Origin: Guillardia theta CCMP2712
Lineage: Eukaryota; Cryptophyceae; Pyrenomonadales; Geminigeraceae
Direction: 5' to 3'
Length of the DNA stretch: 25,047 nt
Assembly: GCF_000315625.1 (NCBI RefSeq)
Contig: NW_005434621.1
Span: 456,288 to 481,334 of the forward strand
The position numbers and the translations under genes were made by a program. This document shows, one piece after another, positions 8,353-16,360 of this stretch (position 1 is the first letter of the stretch; every line of letters begins with the position of its first letter). A model generated the notes under the pieces. It did no database searches. It was not told the DNA's origin and saw only the letters and a program-made list of their open reading frames with translations.

Positions 8353-11099
8353 CTAAGACGCTTCCTCCACCAGTGCGTCACTCCCACATGCTGCAGCGTC
8401 ATGAAACTCGCGGGCAAGCGCGTTCGTCTTGACAACAGAGTCGCTGTAGTTCCTCACTTGAAGCCCCTCCATGCTCGACGCGCGTGACAGGGCCACGTAC
8501 GCCTGCCCTTCAGCAAAGCAGCCTGCGAGATCGACACAGACCTGAGGAGAGGTGAGAAGGAGAGACAGGTAGGGAGGAGGCACTTGGTCTAGAGTTTGAC
8601 CCTGACTCTTGTGGATCGTGATAGCCCAGGCAAGCTTGAGGGGAATCTAGGAGGAAGTCAAAGCCAAGCAGCTGAGAGGGTCGGCACCTGAAATCTGCAG
8701 CATCGGCCGGTGAGGAAGACGTCGACTTCGAAGGCGACCGGCAGGCACGTGTGGCGGCAACCGTTGAGAAACTTGACAACCGGGCAATTGACTTCCCTCC
8801 ACTTGGTCTGGAGCGCCTGAGAGAGACTAAGCGGGACAGAGGAAGAGGGCGACTGAACCTGCAGCTGCATGTTGATGGTGGCGACCTCGTCCAAGTAGAC
8901 CTCTTGCTCCTCCGCACTTATCCTCGAGGTTTGAGAAGCTTCTCAGGTTAACGTCAGAGCTCTCGCCCTCGGGGGGGGCATCAGACGCTACCGAGCTGCT
9001 GCTTCACTTCCTCCAATCGTCTTCTTATCTCATTCGACGCATCAACGGCGCTCACAAAGTCGACAACAACCCCACGACTTCCGTTGACAAGTCGCTTGCT
9101 TAGAACGTTCTTGGTCAGCATGACCTGCGCGCCTTTCTTGAGGTGGAGGGTCTTGGGAACCAGACAGGAAGAGAAGAACTGATTCTGCCACAGCTTCCTC
9201 ATCGCAGCGCTGCTGCTCATTCCCCCGCACCTCAACGGCTCGACCTTGCCGGCATCAGCCCACAACAACCTCAGCGGCGAATTACCGAGTCGTCGGCATC
9301 ATACTTGAAGCTCTGATCAGGCAGCATGTCAAGCCTGCAGACGTTCTCACGGTCAACGTTTCGGTTGGTGGAGTAGAGGATCGTCGCTTCGATCCCATCC
9401 TGCTAGGCCTGTCAACGATGCCCATCTGAGCACGTGAGAGTACCTGACAATTGAGGGGTCTCGAGCAGCTCTCGATGAAGCAGCGAGTGCAGTCGTCGAT
9501 GGTCCCTCGTCTCAGCTTGCCGAGGACGTCAACCATCCGCTGATCCTTCTGCCTGCGACACCTAGAGCGTGAGAGGACTCGCTTCCATCGCCAAATTACC
9601 GAAACACATGCTGCAGCTCCACGGCAGCAAAGTTAGCTTCTCGCCAGCAGGCTGACTGAAACACAAGAGCCTCGCAATCTTCCACCACCACCGGAATGTT
9701 CAGGTCAACATTCTCTGAGCTGCTATGGCATGAACAGCTCTCAGATCCATCCCTCTCTCTTACCTTCGCAGCACGGGCGGGCACTTGTTACGGAGCTTAG
9801 CGCCGTTCCTGGTGAAGCTGCAGAGCTGGTAGAAGTCACCTGCTAGTCTCTCAGCTCCTGTCGCAGTGAGTCTCACTCGCCTGAGAAGATCAGCTGGAGG
9901 CCACCGAAGACTCTCTGGGTGTCTCCTCGAATTCTGCGAACCACCTGGTCGAGCCAGTCGAGAAAAGCAGGCTCGATCATGCTGACCTTCAACGCGGTCA
10001 GTCTCACAGACAAGACGAGGGGGCAGGACCTCATCGATGATGAGGACTTGCGCTCTTCTCCACTGCTTTTTGTTCTTCCAGCACTTCTCCAAGTCATATA
10101 CGTTGGTAGGGATACCACAGCCAGCAAAGGAATGAAGCGTTTGGCCTTCACAGAGAATCGACGCAACTCCTGTGGCTGCTGTAGGCACTACGGCATTCCT
10201 GCCATAAAGTCTCCGCAGCACCTTGATAAGTCTCCGCAACAAAAAAGTCTTTCCTGTGCCTCCCATCCCCGTGAAGAAGACATTTCGACCCTGTCGACAC
10301 AAGTCGAGCACGAGCTTCTGCTGAGGGTCGAGGTCGCTCACGTCCACGTCGTCTGTGGTTGGCGACACCAGAATGACTTCCGCTCTCTTTTCATCTCGCG
10401 AGTATTGAGCCAGGTAGTGCCCCCCCTCCCTCTCCTTCCAGCGTTGGCACCTCGAGGCAGGAATCTCACACACGCAGCACTGAGAACCAGTCAGGTGGGG
10501 TAGCAGATGAAACAAGGACTTACATAACAGTTGTCACAAAACTGAGCACTACCGAACTGATGGATCGCACAATGTTCTCTTGCATGAGGAAGGCTGACGC
10601 CAGCGAAGTCTCCTTTCATTCCAGTCACGATCAAGTCGTCTTCGATAATCTCGCCCTCTCTCGTTGTCATCCCCCACTCGCCCAGTTTGTCAGAGTGGGG
10701 ACTGGAATCAAGAATCACACATTCATCGTCGTCATCGGATGTCCAACTTCCCCTGCCAATTTCCTCCATCCTCGCTTCCTGTTGCTCCACCCTGCCCAAT
10801 TTCCTTTTTCCAAGTTCTCTCTCCAAAGCTTCAGCTCCACTTTTTCCCTCGCCGTCGCGATTGGAGGAAGATCCTGGTTCCTCTTTATGCTGACCACCAC
10901 CCCTATCTGAGCCGTGAGCAGCTTCGTCTAGAATGCAAGATGCTCCCGTGATAAGACAAAGAAGACTCTCTTGGCTTAATGCGGGAGGGGCATGAAGAGG
11001 AGGGTGGCTCGTGTGTCTCTCTCTCAGGTATCTCTCTGCTGCTCGCATGCTCTCCTCGATCATCGCCATCTCCTCCTCTCCCACCACTTCTTCTTCCAT
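8353..11099 (-). CDS. PIF1-family DNA helicase with N-terminal zinc module
   Basis: ATP-dependent 5'-3' DNA helicase of the PIF1 family. Exons downward: 11099-10524, 10479-10030, 9986-9881, 9839-9764, 9719-9600, 9552-9444, 9402-9286, 9244-8992, 8941-8859, 8816-8688, 8646-8584, 8541-8353 (756 aa). The eleven introns are 44, 43, 41, 44, 47, 41, 41, 50, 42, 41 and 42 nt; intron 3 is GC-AG. Motifs in order: Walker A GMGGTGKT (263-270), [17 protein letters not shown], Walker B LIIDE (338-342), [47 protein letters not shown] and [10 protein letters not shown]. Upstream, [10 protein letters not shown] (122-131) looks like a SUMO-interacting motif. LPHAREHC and [17 protein letters not shown] (187-203), with a nearby His213, form a zinc-binding module like that of plant RIN13-type proteins. 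The frame is open upstream of ATG 11099 to 11171, so an earlier exon is possible. Confidence 0.9.
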
Positions 11100-11171
11100 T
11101 TCGAAATCAAATCTATAACCGTCCTGTAACCACCCCTTTGGGTCTTGAGTCGTAAGCCCGGCCTGCCTCAC

Positions 11172-11446
11172 TGAGGAAAGCCCAGCTCACTGAGCCTGCC
11201 TCAGGAAAATGATCGCACTGAGGTCAGCTCGGATTCATAGGGGAGACCTGCTGGACCTTAGTTGGAGATTGGAGGCTTCATGGACCGTGAGGGCAGTAGA
11301 AGCGTTTTGCCAATCAATCAACGGTTTCCATGAGGTAAACTTGTATGATGGCAATCAATCAACTTCAAGCGGCCCGACGCATGATTGACAAGATTTAGCA
11401 ACACAAATGGACAGTAGACATGAGTAAGGTAATTGGACCATGCAAC
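11172..11446. other. Intergenic interval without a recognised gene
   Basis: The interval contains two copies of CAATCAATCAAC (about 11311 and 11352). I find no exon. It may hold the promoter or a first exon of the helicase gene and the 3' end of the next minus-strand gene. Confidence 0.4.
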
Positions 11447-12127
11447 TCAAGAGATCGAGGGGGTAAAGAAAGAGATCAAGAGAGGAGCAGCTTCGAAAAG
11501 ACAAGAAGCAGCTTCGCAATAGAGCAGACGCTCTTGTCGGCAGTTCCCATTGCCGACCACCATCAAGTAAGGGGTATCTACACGGAAGTATTTCTTGTCA
11601 TTGCACAAGCCCAGGCGATCAAGCCCAGCATCTGACTCTGTCCAAGCAATGCTCGCTCCCGACAAGGGACTCTTCTGAAGGCTGCCCTCTCTCAATTGAA
11701 GCAGCTGTCGAAACTGCTTCTTTTCTTTTCGAAGCTGCTCCTCTTTCTTGTAAAGCTGCTCCTTGTCTTCACGAAGTTCTGCATGCCTCCTCGGATCCTG
11801 TTGCCCTACACTCTTGATCTCTTTCTCTACAACCTGAATACCGTGCTTGACCCCCTCGATCTCATTCTCGACCCCCTCGATCTCTTTCTCGACCCCCTCG
11901 ATCTCTTTCTCTACCTCCTTCTTGGAGCTCTCATCTCCTCCGCGCAGTGTGAGACATTCTCGGACATTACCAATATTCCGTACATCACTCTCAGGGGCTT
12001 CTAGCAAAGTTTGTGCAGACCTTGTTTGGAATCCTCCGCGAAAGCTTCCGTCCAGCTCCCTCCCATCAGCGAACTGCATGCTTGCCGGTCTCTTGAAGCA
12101 TGCCAAGAGGACAAGCAAACCACGCAT
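11447..12127 (-). CDS. Uncharacterised protein with hydrophobic leader and coiled coil
   Basis: A 226-aa frame from the ATG at 12127; the frame is open a little further upstream but without another ATG. Residues 1-16 (MRGLLVLLACFKRPAS) could be a short signal peptide. About 48 residues later there is a CLTLRGG segment. A heptad repeat follows (EKEIEGV, EKEIEGV, ENEIEGV, KHGIQVV, EKEIKSV), then a charged coiled-coil stretch to about residue 150. The last about 75 residues are mixed in character (LDRLGLCNDKKYF..). A GT-AG pair inside that tail could excise a 49-nt intron. I recognise no family. The heptad repeats match a 21-bp DNA repeat, so this segment expanded recently. Confidence 0.5.
   Translation of the reverse strand: MRGLLVLLACFKRPASMQFADGRELDGSFRGGFQTRSAQTLLEAPESDVRNIGNVRECLTLRGGDESSKKEVEKEIEGVEKEIEGVENEIEGVKHGIQVVEKEIKSVGQQDPRRHAELREDKEQLYKKEEQLRKEKKQFRQLLQLREGSLQKSPLSGASIAWTESDAGLDRLGLCNDKKYFRVDTPYLMVVGNGNCRQERLLYCEAASCLFEAAPLLISFFTPSIS
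11849..11913 (-). repeat. 21-bp tandem repeat coding for coiled-coil heptads
   Basis: About three near-identical 21-bp units (CTCGACCCCCTCGATCTC plus TTT or ATT on +). Read on the minus strand they encode the EKEIEGV heptads of the coiled-coil protein. The unit length is a multiple of three, so copy number can change without a frameshift. Confidence 0.75.
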
Positions 12128-12387
12128 GGCAGGTACCGGCACAGCGAGGCAGGCGCCATCACGTCTCTCCCGAATGAACAAGTCCAAACTCAGGCCGCCT
12201 CAGTATAGGAAACAAGCAATAGAGTCACTTATTAGCTCTACGTTTATCCTAGTTTGCAGTTCGATATCAGCTATATAAACACCGTCTTCACCTGTTACAA
12301 TCAGCTTCTTTGTTGTGAATAATTCTCCTATTACAGCAAACATGATAATCAAACGAAAATATAGTTCAAGCACAATTTGAGCAGCTG

Positions 12388-12927
12388 TTGGACACACTAA
12401 TCGGTGCCGCTGTGTTTCATCCAAACGTACAACAACGACAATGGCCATCTGTGCATTCAGCGACAACATCGGCTTACCTAAGAGAAGGAATCCAGCACAG
12501 CCTCAGGTACCTCCGAACTTTCAGCCGCATGATTGCAGATGCAGGTTGGACTGGCTTGACATTGTCTGATGCGATGGATATGCAGGGTCTCGAGACAGTT
12601 TTCATGGTGCTTGCCATGGACGCTTGCTGGGAGGGTTGCAACCCTTCGCTGCTCCTCCTGTCGAGGCGCTCTCCCCCCTCACCCCCTGTTCGCGTTAGCG
12701 ATTTCTTGTTGAGCTCGATCCTCTTCAAGGTTCACTCTGTGCTGGCAGCCTCTCCTCCTCATCCTAAGCTCTGCATCAGCTTCGGCCCATGGTCTTATGT
12801 CTCATTTTCAAACCTTCCGTTCCTTTGCGTGGTTTGTCAAGAGAGTAATTTGATATTTGTTCTGCGCGATGTTTGCTTCTCAGACGCGTTAGTATTTGCC
12901 CCCCCGCTATCAATCAACCGAAAATAG
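12388..12927 (+). CDS. Doubtful frame with a glycoside-hydrolase-3-like motif
   Basis: The frame is open for 179 codons but without an ATG at its first position, so a start is uncertain. Only residues about 45-70 look conserved: ADAGWTGLTLSDAMDMQGL resembles the segment before and around the catalytic nucleophile region of GH3 N-acetylhexosaminidases. The rest (Ser/Pro/Leu-rich) looks non-coding. It could be one exon of a larger gene, a relic, or chance. No other GH3 motif is visible nearby. Confidence 0.2.
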   Translation: MDTLIGAAVFHPNVQQRQWPSVHSATTSAYLREGIQHSLRYLRTFSRMIADAGWTGLTLSDAMDMQGLETVFMVLAMDACWEGCNPSLLLLSRRSPPSPPVRVSDFLLSSILFKVHSVLAASPPHPKLCISFGPWSYVSFSNLPFLCVVCQESNLIFVLRDVCFSDALVFAPPLSINRK

Positions 12928-13998
12928 CTTGATACAACAACGCTGCTTGTTCTTCGTTGGAGTGGAGGAGCGAGTTTGGCTGTGGGTGAACGAGTGTGCA
13001 TTGAATGATCGATGGATGAGTTGCCATGATGATTGCGGCTTCTTCTTGGTCCGGATACCGCTAGTGTAGTATCACGACTGAAGGAAGGTGTGTTTGTAAA
13101 TCCGAACACAGCAAGTGAGCCCGATTATTGCGGACGCACCCGTGCGCATCAGGCGTCGTTGTAGGCACATGTTATGCCTTGCAGCCTCCTTACGGCGAAT
13201 TCCTCCTTTGCCAATCGCCTGGTTGTGACTTGCTCGTTCACTACGAGGAACAAGAAGATCGCGTACACGATTTCTCTACCTCGATCACGCATATCAGGCG
13301 CAAGGTATGATGGGATGTTGGTATATGGCCTGAATCAAATCGATTTCTCCTCGGACACGCAGCTCCCAGCGGTCGATGATCTCTGCCTCTATATTGTGCT
13401 CCTCGTCTTGTCCATCACAGGCAAGCGGCAGGCTCACGTAGGCAATACATTTGGTACACAGATGGGAGGTGTTAGACCAGGTCAACTTTGCTGATCCCAT
13501 ACCATTCAGTGTAAGCAGCGTGACTCTATCACCAAGGCCTCAGGGCGAAGGATCAAAATGACTCAGCAATGAGGGAAAATTTCTGAGCGACATGCTGCAA
13601 TGATGCAGCTATCTCATCCTATCTGGTCGTGTACGGGACCTTTTAGATTGCGAGACACCATCAATACTTGTGACGCATGTGGGACTCAATTGCCAGTTTT
13701 GAACAGGCAATCGAACAAGACAACATTCCATCCGCCATGCAATCTTGAAACAAGCGTGGGCTTGTGTAAATCCCCATGATCACACGACAGACGTTGTGAG
13801 CCTGGCAACATAACGTGGCTCGATTGCAGGAGAGTGAAGGATACCAGTGTTGTTCACTATCAGCTAATGTTTCTGTGGATGTTGTGCATTCAGAATCGTA
13901 CAAGTAGAGGCATCATGGTGATTTTCTCCACTTAATTTATTACCAAAATCAGACTATCATCTTGCCAAAAGCAGACACTGGCACCTGTACCAGCATCA
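12928..13998. other. About 1.1 kb without an assignable gene; possible exons on minus strand
   Basis: On the minus strand, 13500-13294 reads CIAYVSLPLACDGQ, EIIDRWELRVRGEIDLIQ and AIYQHPIIP. Another frame around 13290-13150 reads REIVYAIFLFLVVNEQ, TRRLAKEEFAVRRL and GITCAYND. Both have a protein-like composition, but I could not join them with a 40-60-nt intron in phase, and I recognise no family. The stretch 13500-13998 shows nothing convincing. Confidence 0.3.
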
Positions 13999-14727
13999 CT
14001 AAAACGGGGAGACAGGTATCTGAGTCTGATGAAGGACGGGAGGCTGCAAAGCGACCACTCCTGGGGAGGATACCACTGGCGTGAGCACGGGATAGGAGTT
14101 AACAGCAACAAGCGGTGGCACTATGGGCCCAAGGGTGTATGGCTTCAATACGATCTTTTCACAGCAACCCAACATGCTGTGAATCCAGTCAATGATTGAA
14201 TCAGGACAAATCGATCTTGTTCCAGCTGTGTTCAGAATGTCGTGGATTGGTCTCTTAAGAGACTCGATGAGACATGGGAGGAGGATCAGGAAAAGAGCGA
14301 GCAAGCAGAAGATGATGAAATGCATCCAGCTGATGATGTGGTATGCAGAGCACGCCCAGTGACTGGAGGCAGCCATCAAACCAAGTTTGACACAAGCAGT
14401 TGTTGGGAAGACAGCAGCAATGATCCAAATGCCCAAGACTGTCACAGCAAGACCTCCCAACAAGTTGAGAAGAAAGGCGATTGTCCTGATGAAATTTCTT
14501 TGCCCTCTGTCATCGCCGATCCCGATCAGTGGAGCCAAGATGTTGACAATGGTGAGCAACCACAGCACACCGACGTAGGTACCGAACACTTTGTACAGTG
14601 AGGTGTTGTGTGTGTTCTCGTTGGTGTCCGTAGAATCGATGTTTGCCCAGGAATAAGCGTAGTAGATTGGGAATGCAGACTGGACGAGCGAGAAGCCAGC
14701 CAGCAAGAAGCAGGAGGAGTCCGGCAT
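13999..14727 (-). CDS. Four-helix membrane protein, family unknown
   Basis: Intronless 242-aa frame from the ATG at 14727. Hydrophobic helices lie at about residues 5-27, 48-71, 81-110 and 131-157, separated by short polar loops. One loop contains two NxT/S sequons (NTS region, about 40-43). A Cys-containing segment (CPDSIIDWIHSMLGCCEK) follows the last helix. The C-terminus is rich in Pro and Val with no helices. The overall plan resembles small tetraspan proteins, but the tetraspanin CCG motif is absent. I do not recognise the family. Its lack of introns contrasts with the intron-dense genes to the left. Confidence 0.6.
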   Translation of the reverse strand: MPDSSCFLLAGFSLVQSAFPIYYAYSWANIDSTDTNENTHNTSLYKVFGTYVGVLWLLTIVNILAPLIGIGDDRGQRNFIRTIAFLLNLLGGLAVTVLGIWIIAAVFPTTACVKLGLMAASSHWACSAYHIISWMHFIIFCLLALFLILLPCLIESLKRPIHDILNTAGTRSICPDSIIDWIHSMLGCCEKIVLKPYTLGPIVPPLVAVNSYPVLTPVVSSPGVVALQPPVLHQTQIPVSPF

Positions 14728-14886
14728 GGTACAAGTAGAGCCGGTGGGTGGCGGGCGAAGGAGCCTGACTTATCTTCTCTCCTTGTAGAGTCCCTGTGTG
14801 GGGAGCAGGGGTGTCAGGAGCCCGGAAGTAAACAGGAAAGGAGAGGTGGGTGGTAGACTTGGGGATGCAATTCGACAAAAAAAACA

Positions 14887-15170
14887 ACCAGGGGGAGTAG
14901 CGGTAGTAGCGGTTTCTAGGGAACTACCAGGGGTAGTAGTAGGGATGCTTCTAGGGAACTACCAGGGGTAGTGGTAGCGGTGCTTTCTAGGGAACTACCA
15001 GGGGTAGTAGTAGGGATGCTTCTAGGGAACTACCAGGGGTAGTAGTAGCGGTGCTTTCTAGGGAACTACCAGGTGATGCCAGTAAATCCGTATCTATACC
15101 GTAGGGGTAGTAGTACGGATGCTTCTAGGGAACTACCAGGGGTGGTAGTAGCGGTGCTTCTAGGGTTACC
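14887..15170 (+). repeat. 35/36-bp minisatellite with two alternating unit types
   Basis: The core TAGGGAACTACCAGG starts at 14917, 14952, 14988, 15023, 15059 and 15126, giving spacings of 35, 36, 35, 36 and 67. Units alternate between GTAGTAGTAGGGATGCTTC and GTAGTGGTAGCGGTGCTTTC types, so the true period is about 71 bp. The 67-bp gap is one unit plus an insertion of about 31 bp (15074-15105). That insertion contains TGCCAGTAAATCC, the inverted start of the 36-bp repeat found around 15.7-16.2 kb. Confidence 0.9.
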
Positions 15171-15310
15171 GTTGACTCGCGGGCCGTCTGGCGTACCGTT
15201 GAACAGTCAGCCCAGAGTAACGGCAAACTGAAGAAGAGGAAGAGTTTTACTCAAATGATGGTGTCAGTTAAGTTTGGGGGCCAGGTTAAGGCCCGGTTGG
15301 TTGGTGCCAG

Positions 15311-15335
15311 GGCCCCCGGCCCGTGCCCGGGGGCC
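15311..15335. other. GC-only hairpin
   Basis: GGCCCCCGG (15311-15319) is followed by a 7-nt loop and CCGGGGGCC (15327-15335), a perfect 9-bp stem. It lies in the 15171-15590 interval, which otherwise shows no gene or repeat. The role is unknown; it may be part of a repeat boundary. Confidence 0.5.
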
Positions 15336-15696
15336 GGCTGTAACAAGACAGTTTTTGCTCAAGACCAAGTTTAATGCACACAAAAACCAGTATTGAGGAG
15401 CACATGAGAGATAGACTGTATGCTAGGATGTGAAACCCAAGCATCCAGACATGAGAGGACCTTGGCAAGACGGCTAGGAAAAGCCCCCTCTTCGTCCCAC
15501 ACGCTACATGCCGCCTCGCAAAACACGTAAGTCGTCTTGGTTTACAGGAGAGTTTTTGTTAACTCGGCGCTATCTGACTGGCACGGCTGGCATACGTTCC
15601 ATCAGCCTCCGGAGAGCTCGACGCCACTTGGGTGCTCGCTGCTGGTCCGCGCTCGCCTGCCTGCTTCCCCCCGTCGGGGTCCTTGGGCAAGGGACA

Positions 15697-15738
15697 GGAT
15701 TTACTGGCAGCCTCGGAAGGTAAAAAGTGCCTCAAGCA
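15697..15738 (+). repeat. 36-bp dispersed repeat, copy 1 (with insertion)
   Basis: It begins GGATTTACTGGCAG and ends GGTAAAAAGTGCCTCAAGCA, with a few extra bases (CCTCG) in the middle. Other copies are 16011-16036 (ends early), 16068-16103, 16114-16150 and, inverted, 20241-20277. A 13-bp piece is in the minisatellite at 15077-15089. It always lies at or beside a junction between shuffled retroelement pieces. Confidence 0.85.
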
Positions 15739-15834
15739 GGGGGGGTTGGACTTTTTGGCACTTTTGCACAGTGAGGGACGGAGACGCAAGCCCGAAAAGA
15801 ACCAGCACTGCTGGCAACTGTCAGCAGACCCGGC

Positions 15835-15883
15835 ATCGCCAGCCCAAGCGCGAAGCCGCGCAGTTCGCGCTTGGGCTGGCGAT
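15835..15883. repeat. Perfect 20-bp inverted repeat (hairpin)
   Basis: Arm 15835-15854 and its exact complement 15864-15883 are separated by a 9-nt loop (GCCGCGCAG). The left arm plus loop matches sequence in the retroelement tail near 16264-16293 and 19888-19917. The right arm is present only here. It therefore looks like a fold-back copy made during synthesis or repair. Confidence 0.9.
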
Positions 15884-16010
15884 ACCGCCAGGGCCGTCAT
15901 CAGGCACGAAGTGCCGACCAAACGCCGCATCCTCAAGAGGCATCGAGCGCTGAGCATGATGTCCGCCAGATACCAGATGAAGCGGAGGGTGTCAGGATGC
16001 AGCCAAGTAC

Positions 16011-16150
16011 GGATTTACTGGCAGAAGGTAAAAAGGGTACCGTCCGTCGAGATGGCATGGAGGCATAGGATTTACTGGCAGAAGGTAAAAAGTGCCTCAA
16101 GCAAAAGTCACATGGATTTACTGGCAGAAGGTAAAAAGTGCCTCAAGCAA
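16011..16150 (+). repeat. 36-bp dispersed repeat, copies 2 to 4
   Basis: Copies start at 16011, 16068 and 16114 with GGATTTACTGGCAGAAGG. Copy 2 breaks after GTAAAAAGG into a piece matching 17109-17129. Copies 3 and 4 are complete and lie close together, separated by 10 bp. Copy 4 is followed by sequence that reappears inverted at 20181-20240. Confidence 0.85.
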
Positions 16151-16360
16151 AACAAAGCAGGAACAAGCTAAACCTCCTGGCACACAGCGCACAGCGAGAA
16201 GCTGCACAATCACACACAAAACACAAGCCCGAAAAGAACCAGCACTGCTGGCACCAGACGCGGCACCGCCAGCCCAAGCGCGAAGCCGCGCAGACAAGCA
16301 GCCTAAGGGTCAGGCAATCAAGCAACAAGCAGCAGGAGCATGCAGGAGGAATAAAATCCC

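Larger units (their letters stand above)
15607..16210. mobile_element. Shuffled fragments of the non-LTR element, left flank
   Basis: A patchwork of pieces that also occur inside the retroelement to the right. 15607-15690 is a diverged inverted copy of about 16620-16715. 15767-15786 matches 16733-16752. 15787-15815 matches 16223-16252. 15892-16004 is a direct copy of about 16997-17111 with a few changes. 16036-16055 matches 17109-17129. Between the pieces sit four copies of a 36-bp repeat. Junctions are abrupt and several share a few bases. No open frame survives. Confidence 0.75.

Noticed and set aside
14242-14601. A 119-codon + strand frame
   Set aside because: It is antisense to the membrane protein; its acidic composition mirrors the hydrophobic codons opposite.
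14887-15170. Possible CRISPR array
   Set aside because: Units are contiguous with no unique spacers, and the window is eukaryotic; it is a minisatellite.
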